From NCBI GenBank assembly GCA_036399775.1, contig DASWMJ010000089.1, positions 124,001 through 188,000 on the forward strand: 64,000 nt of DNA, read 5' to 3'. Under the pieces are notes generated by a model, which worked only from the letters and a program-made list of their open reading frames with translations, made no database searches and was not told the DNA's origin. This DNA comes from JADMIH01 sp036399775 (GTDB taxonomy: Bacteria; Chloroflexota; Chloroflexia; QHBQ01; JADMIH01). Position 1 is the stretch's first letter; the number at the start of each line of letters is the position of its first letter. Made by a program: the position numbers and the translations under genes. Shown piece after piece: positions 38,986 through 47,880 of this stretch.

Positions 38986-40245
38986 ATGAAAGTTCTATTC
39001 GTATCCAATCTCTACCCTCCCATAGCCATAGGCGGTTACGAGCAGGTGTGCTACGATGTGGCGCAGGCCCTCCAGGCGAAAGGGCACAGAGTACACGTAC
39101 TCACAAGCCGGTATCGCGCTCAAGAAGCGGCTGAAGCACTTGCGAGTGAAAAGGGCGTCTACAGATCGCTCAAGCTTCTGACAAACTGGGGCCTGCCGAG
39201 GGTAGGCGCGACGCCCTGGCTTGCGCGCTCCAGGACGGAGGTGGAGTGGCATAATGTTCGCACCATACGCCGGGTGATTGCGCGCATTTCCCCTGATGCC
39301 GTTATGTTCTGGAACGGCGCGAACCTGGGGCGTGATCTCTTGACGGCGTCTGAGCGCATGAGTCGCGTCGTCTACTATCTGCACGATCCCTGGCTTGCAG
39401 CCGTGCTGGCGCGGCAGCAGCAGTGGGCCACGTCGCGGCTGCCGCAACGTCTCGCCCGGCGCGTATATCACACGACGCTCAGGGCGGCCGGCATACCGCG
39501 TGGGCATGTGCCTGCGCAGGGCAAGCGCATGGTATTTATCAGCCGCGCCCTGAGTGCTCAATACGAACGGTTGGGGGTGGACGTGGATGGGAGCAAGGTA
39601 ATCTCCAACGGGTTGGACCCCGCGATGTTTTCATTTCGCCCGCAACACATTTTGAGCCGCGCGCCAGGCGAGCCATATAAGATCGTCTTCTCCGGGCGCA
39701 TTACACCCGAAAAGGGGGTGATGACCTTGCTGGCGGCGCTACGTGTGCTACGCGACATGCCGGGCCTGGGAGATACGCAGCTGAGCTTGCTGGGGGTCGC
39801 CCAGAGTGAAGAGTATGGGGCGCGGCTGCGAGACCGGATAGCAGAGCTTGGCTTGCAAGATGCGGCCCGCTTCCTGACGCCCGTGCCCAGGCACGAAATC
39901 CCCGATGTGTATGCCTGCCATGACCTGCTGGCCTTCACGTCGGAGTGGGAGGAGCCTTTCGCGTTGACGTTGCTGGAGGCTATGGCGGTGGGAGTGCCGG
40001 TGGTATCGTCGCTCACGGGCGGCTCCGCCGAGATCGTGCGCGACGGCGAGAACGCCTTTGCGTTCAAGGCCGGAGACGCGGCCGACCTGGCGAGCAAGCT
40101 TGCGTGGGTGCTCACTCACCCCCAACAAGCGGCAGCAGTTGCCCTAACAGCAAGCAAGGAGATAATGGAGCGATATACATTCGACGCACAAGTGAGGGCG
40201 ATAGAGGGCTATCTTTCGGGTGAGGGGTTAGGGGCCAGGGATTAG
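38986..40245 (+). CDS. Glycosyltransferase family 4
   Basis: The 419-residue GT-B enzyme starts MKVLFVSNLYPPIAIGGYEQ, and has KIVFSGRITPEKGVMTLLAA and the EX7E motif EEPFALTLLEAMAVGVPV followed by GGSAEIVRDGENAFAF. I start at ATG 38986, where homology begins; the frame is open to 38404 inside the flippase gene, which is a shadow. The ribosome site is weak. The last eight residues (GEGLGARD) and the stop codon are encoded by a GGGGTTA/GGGATTA heptanucleotide tract. Confidence 0.9.
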   Translation: MKVLFVSNLYPPIAIGGYEQVCYDVAQALQAKGHRVHVLTSRYRAQEAAEALASEKGVYRSLKLLTNWGLPRVGATPWLARSRTEVEWHNVRTIRRVIARISPDAVMFWNGANLGRDLLTASERMSRVVYYLHDPWLAAVLARQQQWATSRLPQRLARRVYHTTLRAAGIPRGHVPAQGKRMVFISRALSAQYERLGVDVDGSKVISNGLDPAMFSFRPQHILSRAPGEPYKIVFSGRITPEKGVMTLLAALRVLRDMPGLGDTQLSLLGVAQSEEYGARLRDRIAELGLQDAARFLTPVPRHEIPDVYACHDLLAFTSEWEEPFALTLLEAMAVGVPVVSSLTGGSAEIVRDGENAFAFKAGDAADLASKLAWVLTHPQQAAAVALTASKEIMERYTFDAQVRAIEGYLSGEGLGARD

Positions 40246-40252
40246 GGGTCAT
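40219..40252. repeat. Heptanucleotide tract at a glycosyltransferase gene end
   Basis: About five units of the GGGGTTA/GGGGCCA/GGGATTA type span the last codons of the gene ending at 40245. The TAG stop is part of a TTAGGGG junction. Confidence 0.85.
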
Positions 40253-40329
40253 GAGCGAGAGGGCCGCGCTTGGTCCAGGAATATTGCAAGGTCGGGTATA
40301 TGCACAACGTAGGCGAAACCCACTCCCCC

Positions 40330-40360
40330 TTGTCACTCTGAGCGTAGCGAAGAATGACAT
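40330..40360. repeat. Dispersed repeat, copy 2 (TGTCACTCTGAGCG type)
   Basis: This copy encloses CTGAGCGTAGCGAAG between TTGTCACT and AATGACAT. It and its flanks (CCC upstream; GGATG then GGCGG downstream) match 33250-33280 and surroundings. Confidence 0.7.
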
Positions 40361-40460
40361 GGATGATGAGGCGGCTTTCCCCTTCATCCTGACGGGGCAA
40401 CAGACCTGATCCCTAAAGTTATAGGGTATATTTAACTCAACATGTATGGGGAGGAGATAT

Positions 40461-41222
40461 TTGCGAGGGCGTGCTTTCCATTTAGACATCTACCCACGTT
40501 ACGGGAAGAGGGTCGAGCAAAGCAGTGGCATCAAGCGGCTGCTCTATAGGATCATCCCCAGGCATACTATCTTGCCTTTCTGGCAAGAGTTGTACGCAGC
40601 CAGGGTGAGGTTCGCGAGCCGCCGCGTGCCGGGGAGGTACGCCGGTGCGCGTGAGTTGCTGGTGAACCTGGGCGCGGGTGATAAGGGCAAGCCGGGGTGG
40701 GTCAACGTAGATGTCTTAAAGCTTCCGAACGTGAATTGCGTGTACGACTGCCGAAAGAAGCTGCCATTCCCAGAGAATTCGGTGAAGGGTATCTTCTGCG
40801 AGCACTTTTTCGAGCATATTGACTACACTGAGGAAGCGCCTTATTTCCTCTCCGAGTGCCATCGCGTGCTGATGCCCGGCGGTGTCATACGTATAATCGT
40901 GCCCGACCTGGAAAAATACCTGCGGGCCTATTGCGCGGGGAGTTGGGAAGAGTTCGGCAGAATCAGGCCGCTAGTGGACGGAGGGCGCGACCGCTATTTC
41001 GGCAATAAATATAACACGCAAATGGAATTGGTGAACGTGTTGTTTCGCCAGGGGCATGAGCACAAATTTGCGTATGACTTTCGGACTCTCGCATTCCTGC
41101 TCGATAAGTACGGCTTCCAAAATGTGAAGCAGCAGCAGTTCGGTGAGTCGTACATGGAAGAACTGGTGATTGACACTCCTGATAGGGCTACCGAAAGTCT
41201 GTACGTCGAGGGGGTAAAGTGA
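40461..41222 (+). CDS. SAM-dependent methyltransferase of the polysaccharide locus
   Basis: The protein of about 253 residues is a class I methyltransferase (Methyltransf_11-like): LVNLGAGDKGKPGWVNVD (SAM loop), FCEHFFEHIDYTEEA, and HRVLMPGGVIRIIVPDLEKY (post-motif). It probably methylates a sugar of the polysaccharide. GGGGAGGAG at 40448-40456 lies 5-6 bases before TTG 40461 and decides this start. An ATG at 40446 is in frame but lies upstream of that ribosome site. The gene overlaps the next by 4 bases. Confidence 0.85.
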   Translation: MRGRAFHLDIYPRYGKRVEQSSGIKRLLYRIIPRHTILPFWQELYAARVRFASRRVPGRYAGARELLVNLGAGDKGKPGWVNVDVLKLPNVNCVYDCRKKLPFPENSVKGIFCEHFFEHIDYTEEAPYFLSECHRVLMPGGVIRIIVPDLEKYLRAYCAGSWEEFGRIRPLVDGGRDRYFGNKYNTQMELVNVLFRQGHEHKFAYDFRTLAFLLDKYGFQNVKQQQFGESYMEELVIDTPDRATESLYVEGVK

Positions 41223-42259
41223 GCGAGTTGGCGCGGCAGGTGGGCGAGGGCACGGGAGGCGAGGGCGGACCTATCCTGGTATCTTTTGTCATACCCACTT
41301 ACAACCGGGCAATCGTCCTGGTAGAGTGCCTGGCGGCACTTGAGCGCGAAGGTGGGTGTGACATCCCGTTCGAGGTAATAGTGGTTGACGACGGCTCCAC
41401 CGACGATACCGTAGAGAGAGTGCGAATAGCAAAGCAGAGCATGTCGGTGCGCGTTCTACTGTTGAGGCAAGAGAACAAGGGTCCGGCGGCGGCGCGCAAC
41501 CGGGGAGTGGCGGCCGCGCGTGGCGAGCTTATCATCTTCCTGGGCGACGACATCATCGTTGAGCCGGGTTATTTGCCCAATATCTATGCTGCCCATAGGG
41601 CGCATCCCGGTGAACTTCATGGTATTTTAGGGTATACTAAGTATCGTGAAGATTCGATACCAACTCCATTTGGGCGGTGGCTCGAAGCCAAGAGTGGGCT
41701 ACAATTTGCATATGAGGCATTACCTACAGACAAGCCTCTAAGCTTCAGGCAGTTCTACACCTCAAACATACTCGTTCCCCGGCGGTTGTTGGTAGAGGTT
41801 GGGGGGTTCAACGAAGGCTTCACCTACGCAGCATTGGAGGACACGGAGCTTGGGTATCGCCTGGCGGCACGGGGGTTCCGGCTTTATTATTGCCCTACCG
41901 CTGCCGCCGTGCATGTTCACGCGGTATCGGTGCGGGGAGTGGCGGCGCGTATGAAATCGGTCGCGAAAGCTGCCATGCAGTTGCGAGCTATCAACCCGGA
42001 GCTATTCGCGCTCATCTATCCCAGGTCAGAGGAGCGCTTCAGCCGCCCATCGCTGCCTCTGCGGGCCGCCCGGTGGGTGTTCGCGAAGCCTCTAGTGAGC
42101 ATCGTGGGGTTTTTGGATAGCAAGATGCGACTACCTGTGCCGCAGAGCGTTTACCGGAGCGCGATATATTGCGCCCAGACCCGCGAGATAGCCCAACTTT
42201 GGGACGGGTCGCCCGCACAGGCACATAGCAAGGCCGTTGGGAGGCCAGAGGCCACGTGA
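41219..42259 (+). CDS. Glycosyltransferase family 2
   Basis: The 346-residue GT-A enzyme has SFVIPTYNRAIVLVECLAAL, IVVDDGSTDDTVERV, AARNRGVAAARGELIIFLGDD (the DxD equivalent) and a later ALEDTELGYRLAARG acceptor motif. It is cytoplasmic, possibly membrane-associated. The start is GTG at 41219 inside AAGTGA, a 4-base overlap with the methyltransferase gene. Confidence 0.92.
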   Translation: MSELARQVGEGTGGEGGPILVSFVIPTYNRAIVLVECLAALEREGGCDIPFEVIVVDDGSTDDTVERVRIAKQSMSVRVLLLRQENKGPAAARNRGVAAARGELIIFLGDDIIVEPGYLPNIYAAHRAHPGELHGILGYTKYREDSIPTPFGRWLEAKSGLQFAYEALPTDKPLSFRQFYTSNILVPRRLLVEVGGFNEGFTYAALEDTELGYRLAARGFRLYYCPTAAAVHVHAVSVRGVAARMKSVAKAAMQLRAINPELFALIYPRSEERFSRPSLPLRAARWVFAKPLVSIVGFLDSKMRLPVPQSVYRSAIYCAQTREIAQLWDGSPAQAHSKAVGRPEAT

Positions 42260-43296
42260 ATACGAGAGCGCAACTACGAGCAGACTCGGCACCGGACCAT
42301 GCTTCGGCAGGTATTCGGGTGGAGACGTCTGAGGCAGCACCGCTTGTTGTGCCTATCATCCTCAACTGGAACAAGGACGACCTGACTCTGGAGACTCTAG
42401 CCTCGTTGCGCGAACAGACCTACCCGTGCCTGCAAACCCTGGTGCTGGATAACGGGTCCGACAACCAGGAGGAGGCGCTGGCCCGCATCAGGGCAGGCTT
42501 CCCCGAAGTGCGGACCCTGGCGAGCAAACGCAACCTCGGCTTCGCCGGGGGCTGCAACGTGGGTATGCGGGTGGCCCTCAATATGGGCGCTGAGTACTTA
42601 CTGCTGTTGAACAACGATGTTCTGCTGGAACCGGACGCTATAGCCGATCTGGTGGCTGCCCTGCAACGCGAGCCGGGCGCGGGAGCCGCCGGTCCCCTCA
42701 TCTATTACGCCTCTGAGCCGCGAAGAGTGTGGTTCGGCGGGGGCAAGGTACGCATGGGTGGGCGAGTGCTGCCCGAACATGGGGAGGACGCGGGTATCCA
42801 CGCAGGCTCGCCCACGATGGAGAGCGAGTGGCTGCCCGGTACGGCGATGCTGGTGCGCCGGGAGGCCATTGCGCATGCGGGGCCGATGGATGCAAGCTAT
42901 TTCCTCTACTGGGAGGACGTTGAATGGTGCTTCCGGCTGCGGCGCGCGGGCTACCGGCTCCTAATCGTACCCCGCGCGGTCATATATCACAAGGTGAACG
43001 CCACGTCGGGCGACCTGCCTCTTACTATAGTTTATTACTGGGAGCGCAACCGCCTGCGCTTCATCGAGCGTTGGGGAACGTGGCACTCGCGCATCACGGC
43101 CTGGACTAAAATTACCTGGCGCTACATAGCCTGGCGCATCAAGCCCCCTGATGACCCGCAGGCGAAGGTCAAGCTCGAAGCCTACCGTGACTATCTGCTG
43201 CGGCGGTCAGGGCCGAGGCGAGTCACTGCAAGGCCAAAACCGGCAGCCATGCCCGCCAAGTTTGACTTCGCGCCGAGGAGAGGACAACCGCGTTGA
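42256..43296 (+). CDS. Glycosyltransferase family 2 (rhamnosyltransferase-like)
   Basis: The 346-residue GT-A enzyme has VPIILNWNKDDLTLETLASL, VLDNGSDNQEEA, RNLGFAGGCNVGMRVAL, YLLLLNNDVLLEPDA and YFLYWEDVEWCFRLRRAGYR, the usual order in WbbL-like rhamnosyltransferases. The GTG start at 42256 overlaps the previous stop by 4 bases (GTGA). Confidence 0.92.
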   Translation: MNTRAQLRADSAPDHASAGIRVETSEAAPLVVPIILNWNKDDLTLETLASLREQTYPCLQTLVLDNGSDNQEEALARIRAGFPEVRTLASKRNLGFAGGCNVGMRVALNMGAEYLLLLNNDVLLEPDAIADLVAALQREPGAGAAGPLIYYASEPRRVWFGGGKVRMGGRVLPEHGEDAGIHAGSPTMESEWLPGTAMLVRREAIAHAGPMDASYFLYWEDVEWCFRLRRAGYRLLIVPRAVIYHKVNATSGDLPLTIVYYWERNRLRFIERWGTWHSRITAWTKITWRYIAWRIKPPDDPQAKVKLEAYRDYLLRRSGPRRVTARPKPAAMPAKFDFAPRRGQPR

Positions 43297-44951
43297 GCAT
43301 ACTGGGCACCGGCCTCGCTCTACTCATGCTCGCCCTGGTCGCGGCGGCGCTGGTGGCCGTCTGGCGTGTTCCCTTTCGCGCCCTGGGCGTGCTGGTCGCG
43401 GGCATGGCGTTCCACAATTTCGCCATTATGCTCCTGCTGGCCCTCGACACCCCGGCGGTCGTGATACGGGCCGTCCAATCCTGGAAAGAAGCCATCCTCT
43501 TGCTGCTGCTGGCGCTCGCGGCGCGCCTGGCCTGGGTGGCCTTTCGCGCCCGCAAGATGCCGCGCATGCTGGCGCTAGACTGGGTGGTGGCGGCTTTCGC
43601 CCTGCTCGCCCTCATATATCTCTTGATACCCCCCAGCATAATGCCCACCGAGGGGAACCTGGCGCAACGCCTGGTGAGCATACGTACTGTGTTGCTCCTG
43701 CCGGGCCTGTACGCCTTTGGCCGCGTCTTCTGGAGCGCGCGGCGTGAAGACCACGCGTGGGTCGCCGGGGCAGTACTGGGGGCCGCAGGCGTGGCAGGCC
43801 TCTTCGGGCTTGTGGAGCTGTGGTTCGTGCCAACGCCGAACTGGATAGATTGGGGCGCGACACGCTTCTCAGACTGGATCGGTTTCTCATATGCCAGGCC
43901 GGAGGGACTCCCGGAAAACTTCTTCCAGAGCACCGGCTCCGGTTACCTCGTGCGGCGCATGGTCTCCACGTATATCAGCCCACTCGGCCTGGCATACACG
44001 GGCTTGCTGTTGGTGCCACTAGGTGTGGCACTTATAGCACGCACCGGCAATCTTCAGGCAAGGTTACGAGAGCGAGCACAAGGGTTGCCGCCCTGGCTCA
44101 TCTGGGTCACGTTTGCGCTACTCATTGTGAGCATTCTCTTCAGTGTAACGCGGGGGGCGCTGCTGAGTCTAGTTGGTGAGCTTGTGCTGCTTTGCCTGCT
44201 CCTCAGGCGCTGGCGCATAGTGGCTACGAGCGCCGCCGTAACCCTGGGCGTGGTCTTTATTCTATTCGAATACGTAAATATCGGCCCATTACTGACATTC
44301 GACCTCAGAGAAGTGCGCCCGCCTGCGGGGCTTGCCGCCATCAGGCTAGTGCTAGGGCTCCCTCCTGACGACCAAACCGGTAACCACATTCCGCCAGGCT
44401 CAGGGACTGTGCCGGGAGAGGGTGTAGATGTTACAACCAGCGGAGAACTGGTCTCAAGGACGCTGAGCATGCAAGACACTTCAGCGAGCGGGCACGTGGC
44501 GGCGCTGCGGCATGGGCTAGAGTACGCATCCCAGCACCCCTTCGGCACCGGCCTGGGCAGCGCGGTGCCCCGCTATGGCACAACCAGCGGCCCAGGCGAG
44601 AGCGCGCTTTTGGCTATGATAGGAGAGATGGGCATCGTGGGAGGGTCGCTTTACCTTACTATGTATTTGCTTAGCATCGTCTCTGGACTGCGTGCATTCT
44701 GGCGGGTACGCAGTGGCGATCTAACGTTGGCGGCTTTGCCCCTGGTGGCGGCTGTGGGTGGCCTGGCGCTCCTGCCGATAATGATCACCAGTAACATCTG
44801 GGGCAACTTCTCAGTGACGTTCTTTTTGTGGTGGTGCGCAGGTTTCAGCGGCGCGCTGCTGGCCTTGTCGGCAGAGCAATTGAGCCGTGCCATTGACTCG
44901 CAGACGGCCACACCGTCCGCGCAACCTCAAAGTTCCGCCAGCGAAGTATAA
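43293..44951 (+). CDS. O-antigen ligase/polymerase (Wzy-like) membrane protein
   Basis: The 552-residue protein has about 11-12 membrane spans and the Wzy_C (PF04932) hallmark IVSILFSVTRGALLSLVGEL. A long extracytoplasmic loop (about 345-420) precedes HGLEYASQHPFGTGLGSAVP, the second conserved region. It polymerises or ligates repeat units outside the membrane. The start is TTG at 43293 in CGTTGA, a 4-base overlap with the GT2 gene. Together with WbaP-like, Wzx and GT genes it makes a Wzx/Wzy-type set, but no Wzz/Wzc chain-length regulator is in the window. Confidence 0.88.
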   Translation: MSILGTGLALLMLALVAAALVAVWRVPFRALGVLVAGMAFHNFAIMLLLALDTPAVVIRAVQSWKEAILLLLLALAARLAWVAFRARKMPRMLALDWVVAAFALLALIYLLIPPSIMPTEGNLAQRLVSIRTVLLLPGLYAFGRVFWSARREDHAWVAGAVLGAAGVAGLFGLVELWFVPTPNWIDWGATRFSDWIGFSYARPEGLPENFFQSTGSGYLVRRMVSTYISPLGLAYTGLLLVPLGVALIARTGNLQARLRERAQGLPPWLIWVTFALLIVSILFSVTRGALLSLVGELVLLCLLLRRWRIVATSAAVTLGVVFILFEYVNIGPLLTFDLREVRPPAGLAAIRLVLGLPPDDQTGNHIPPGSGTVPGEGVDVTTSGELVSRTLSMQDTSASGHVAALRHGLEYASQHPFGTGLGSAVPRYGTTSGPGESALLAMIGEMGIVGGSLYLTMYLLSIVSGLRAFWRVRSGDLTLAALPLVAAVGGLALLPIMITSNIWGNFSVTFFLWWCAGFSGALLALSAEQLSRAIDSQTATPSAQPQSSASEV

Positions 44952-44952
44952 T
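44947..44952 (+). promoter_or_regulatory. -10 box of the DUF6062-like gene, probably leaderless
   Basis: TATAAT overlaps the stop codon of the Wzy-like gene and ends 9 bases before ATG 44962, with no Shine-Dalgarno sequence between. Confidence 0.55.
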
Positions 44953-44961
44953 CCAACTACG

Positions 44962-45729
44962 ATGGAATCTGATTACCTCTTGGCCGACCCCGCGACACCA
45001 ATGGACCAGGCGGCGTTTGAAGTGCTGCTTGCCCTGGGCCAACCGGGCTGCCCTGTGTGTCGCGCCACGAGGCAGGCGGTGAGTACGTACCTGGAAGCCA
45101 TCTCCTACGAGTCGGTGAACGATGTGAGCCTGCGCGAGCGGCTAGGGAGGTCGCTCGGCTATTGCGCGCCGCACGGGCAGGAGTGGCTAAGTCTGAAGGA
45201 CTCGCTGGGAACCGCGCTGATATACCACGACGTTTTTGGCCGTGTGCTTACCGCGCTTGAAGCCGCAGGCTCATCCCCCGGCCAGGAGTCAGCAAGCGCG
45301 GCCAGCTTTCTCGGTATGGTCCAGAAGGCGCTGGGAGGACGGTCCAATTATGACGGGCTGGGCCGCGCGATTGCCGACGCCCTCGAACCCTCCGAGCCAT
45401 GCCTGGCCTGCCGCTATGCATCGGAGATCGAGCAGCGCATGGTGACTGCCTGCGCCGCTGGGCTTGCCTATAGACGGTTTAGGGAAGCTTACCAGGCTCA
45501 CGATATGGGACTGTGCCTGCCACACTTCCGGGTAGCGTTGCGACGCGTCGTACAGCAGCCGTTGGTGAGCACGCTCGTGGGCATGCAGGTGGCACACCTT
45601 CGGAGGTCACGCGCTGATCTCGCGGAAGTGATACGCAAGGGTGATTACCGCTATAGGGATGAGGCGCGGGGAGAAGAATACCAGGCCCCGGCACGCAGCG
45701 TGGAGCAGGCGGCGGGCCGGTTGCCGTAG
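44962..45729 (+). CDS. Cys/His-rich DUF6062-like protein
   Basis: The 255-residue protein has four Cys/His clusters in order: GCPVCRATR, GYCAPHGQEW, CLACRYASEI and GLCLPHF. The pairing CxxC - CxxH - CxxC - CxxH suggests a duplicated metal-binding half, as in DUF6062 proteins of Chloroflexota and Firmicutes (family assignment moderate). No signal peptide or membrane span is visible. Function is unknown. A TATAAT 9 bases before the ATG points to a transcript separate from the polysaccharide operon. Confidence 0.72.
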   Translation: MESDYLLADPATPMDQAAFEVLLALGQPGCPVCRATRQAVSTYLEAISYESVNDVSLRERLGRSLGYCAPHGQEWLSLKDSLGTALIYHDVFGRVLTALEAAGSSPGQESASAASFLGMVQKALGGRSNYDGLGRAIADALEPSEPCLACRYASEIEQRMVTACAAGLAYRRFREAYQAHDMGLCLPHFRVALRRVVQQPLVSTLVGMQVAHLRRSRADLAEVIRKGDYRYRDEARGEEYQAPARSVEQAAGRLP

Positions 45730-45782
45730 CAGATCAGCCTGCCAGGGAGCCAGGAAGAGCGCGGAGGAGGTAAGGCAAGCTA

Positions 45783-46805
45783 ATGCGATTGGACGCCGTC
45801 ATCTATCCGCCTGACTTGAGCGTAGCAGGGCCATGCGCCGAGCTAGCCGAAAGCCTGGGCATACAGGGCGTCTGGACCACCGAGACTCAGCACGACCCGT
45901 TCCTGCCGCTTGTGCCTGCGGCGCTGGCGACCTCGCGTATCAGCCTCGGCACGGCGATAGCGGTGGCTTTCCCGCGCAGTCCCACTGTGACGGCCCACAC
46001 CGCCTGGGACCTTGCGCGAGCCAGCCAGGGTAGGTTCATACTTGGGCTGGGCACCCAGGTGAAGGCGCACATCGAACGGCGGTTCGCGATGCAGTGGCAC
46101 CCACCTGCGGCGTGGTTGCGGGACTACATCGGAGCCGTGAGGGCGATCTGGCGTGCATGGCAGACGGGCGAGAGGCTGCGCTACGTAGGGGAGTATTACA
46201 GCCTCAAATTGATGACGCCCTTCTTCAGCCCGGAGCCTCTGCCCAATCCTGGGTATGAGCCGCCAATCTATATCGCGGGTGTGAACAGGGAACTGTGCCG
46301 CCTTGCCGGGGAGGCGTGCCAGGGCTTTCACGTCCATCCTTTGCACACGGCGCGGTACCTGCGCGAGGCAATTCTACCCTGGATCGGCGATGGACTTAGC
46401 GCAGCCGGTAGAGAACGCGCCGCTATCAAGGTGAGCGCGACGGTGTTCGTGATTTTCGGGCGGGGAGTCGAAAAGGAGAAGAGACGAGAGGAGATGCGCC
46501 GCCAGGTAGCCTTCTATGCGTCCACCCCCACCTATAGGACGCTACTTGACATGCACGAGTGGGGTGAAACGGGCGAGGAGTTGAGCAGGCTGGCACGTCG
46601 TGGGCGTTGGGATGATATGGGCGCGCTGGTAAGCGATCGGATGTTGGAGGAGATAGCGGTGGAAGGGGAGACGTTGGCCGATGCTGCCGATGCATTGCGG
46701 GTGCGCTATGCTGGATTGCTGGATCGCGCGACGTTCTATCTGCCATTTGTGCCTGGGGAGCGCGACGACGATTGGAGAGCGGCTGCGGCTATCATGGCTG
46801 ATTAG
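45783..46805 (+). CDS. LLM class flavin-dependent oxidoreductase (F420-type)
   Basis: The 340-residue TIM-barrel protein is of the bacterial luciferase-like family (PF00296). It has GIQGVWTTETQHDPFLPLVPAALATSRISLGTAI in two strands, ASQGRFILGLGTQVKAHIERRF and PPIYIAGVNRELCRLAGE. The sequence resembles probable F420-dependent oxidoreductases (TIGR03617 type), whose substrates are mostly unknown. AGGAGG lies about 10 bases upstream of ATG 45783. A second LLM gene follows at 47035. Confidence 0.88.
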   Translation: MRLDAVIYPPDLSVAGPCAELAESLGIQGVWTTETQHDPFLPLVPAALATSRISLGTAIAVAFPRSPTVTAHTAWDLARASQGRFILGLGTQVKAHIERRFAMQWHPPAAWLRDYIGAVRAIWRAWQTGERLRYVGEYYSLKLMTPFFSPEPLPNPGYEPPIYIAGVNRELCRLAGEACQGFHVHPLHTARYLREAILPWIGDGLSAAGRERAAIKVSATVFVIFGRGVEKEKRREEMRRQVAFYASTPTYRTLLDMHEWGETGEELSRLARRGRWDDMGALVSDRMLEEIAVEGETLADAADALRVRYAGLLDRATFYLPFVPGERDDDWRAAAAIMAD

Positions 46806-46884
46806 ACATAGATGGTTTGAGCGAGCACCAACATTGTGGCATACTTTACGCGCACAGAAAGTCGAAAAGTTCAGAGATAGAGCG

Positions 46885-46981
46885 GCGGTAGGGGCGACCC
46901 GGTGGGTCGCCCTGACAGGGATGGCGTACCATGCGTGACTACTTCCCCAGGGTGTGCGACCCGGTGGGTCGCCCCTACCGC
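46885..46981. repeat. 97-bp paired palindromic element with conserved core
   Basis: Outer 16-bp arms 46885-46900 and 46966-46981 are perfect inverted repeats. Each end carries the GGGCGACCCGGTGGGTCGCC palindrome. The core at 46918-46938 matches 9948-9968 at 19 of 21 bases. It fills the gap between the two LLM oxidoreductase genes. Confidence 0.9.
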
Positions 46982-47034
46982 TCCTTGTTCTACCAATGTA
47001 AAGAGACAGCGATAGCGACAAGGGGGTTGCGCGC

Positions 47035-47880
47035 ATGAGAGTGGGAGTTGGATTGCCTACAACAGTACCCGGCGCGGACGGCAGGCTTATGATCGAATGG
47101 GCGCGGCAGGCGGATGATGGACCTTTCTCCAGCCTGGCGGTGCTTGACCGGCTCGTCTACGACAGCTACGACCCGCTCACATCGCTTGCGGCGGCTGCAG
47201 CGGTTACCCGGCGTGTCACGCTGGCGACGACTATTATCATAGGGCCGTTGCATAACACACCCTTGCTGGCGAAGATGGCGGCTTCTCTGGATGCGCTCTC
47301 TAGCGGGCGGCTCGTGCTGGGGCTTGCGGTTGGCGCGCGCGAGGAAGATTACGACGCGGCGGGGGTTGACTATCACACGCGGGGCAAACGACTGGAAGAG
47401 CAGCTAACCACCCTGCGCGACCTGTGGGAGGATGGCATTGGGCCACAAGCAGCGCGCCCCGGCGGACCACCCCTATTAGTTGGTGGCTTGAGCGACGTAG
47501 GGTACGCGCGTATGGCACGCTACGCCGACGGGTATGTGCATGGCGGTGGGCCGCCCAGGGCGTTCGCGCGCGCCGCCGACAAGGCATTCGCCGCCTGGAG
47601 CGACGCAGGTCGTCCGGGCAGGCCGCAACTGTGGGCGCAGGGATACTTCGCCTTTGGTGAGGAAGCGGCACAAATAGGGGCCGATTACCTGAGGCACTAC
47701 TATGCGTTCACCGGGCCTTTCGCCGAGAAGATAGCGTCGGGCCTCCTGACCACACCCCAGGCCATCGCGCAATTCATCCGGGGCTACGAAGAAGCAGGCT
47801 GCGACGAGCTGGTGCTCTTCCCCACTGTGCCCGACCTGAACCAGCTTACGCTTCTTGCGCAAACACTCAACGGATTTTAG
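47035..47880 (+). CDS. LLM class flavin-dependent oxidoreductase
   Basis: The 281-residue member of PF00296 starts MRVGVGLPTTVPGADGRLMIEWARQAD, and has FSSLAVLDRLVYDSYDPLTSLAAAAAVTRRVTLATTI and SSGRLVLGLAVGAREEDYDAAGV. It is likely an F420- or FMN-dependent oxidoreductase of unknown substrate. The last residues and the TAG stop lie in the left arm of the heptanucleotide inverted repeat 47873-48018. Confidence 0.87.
   Translation: MRVGVGLPTTVPGADGRLMIEWARQADDGPFSSLAVLDRLVYDSYDPLTSLAAAAAVTRRVTLATTIIIGPLHNTPLLAKMAASLDALSSGRLVLGLAVGAREEDYDAAGVDYHTRGKRLEEQLTTLRDLWEDGIGPQAARPGGPPLLVGGLSDVGYARMARYADGYVHGGGPPRAFARAADKAFAAWSDAGRPGRPQLWAQGYFAFGEEAAQIGADYLRHYYAFTGPFAEKIASGLLTTPQAIAQFIRGYEEAGCDELVLFPTVPDLNQLTLLAQTLNGF

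Noticed and set aside
41219..43296. Two adjacent GT2 genes as a recent tandem duplication
   Set aside because: Their equal length is coincidental; the motifs differ (IVVDDGSTDD versus VLDNGSDNQ) and they belong to different GT2 branches.
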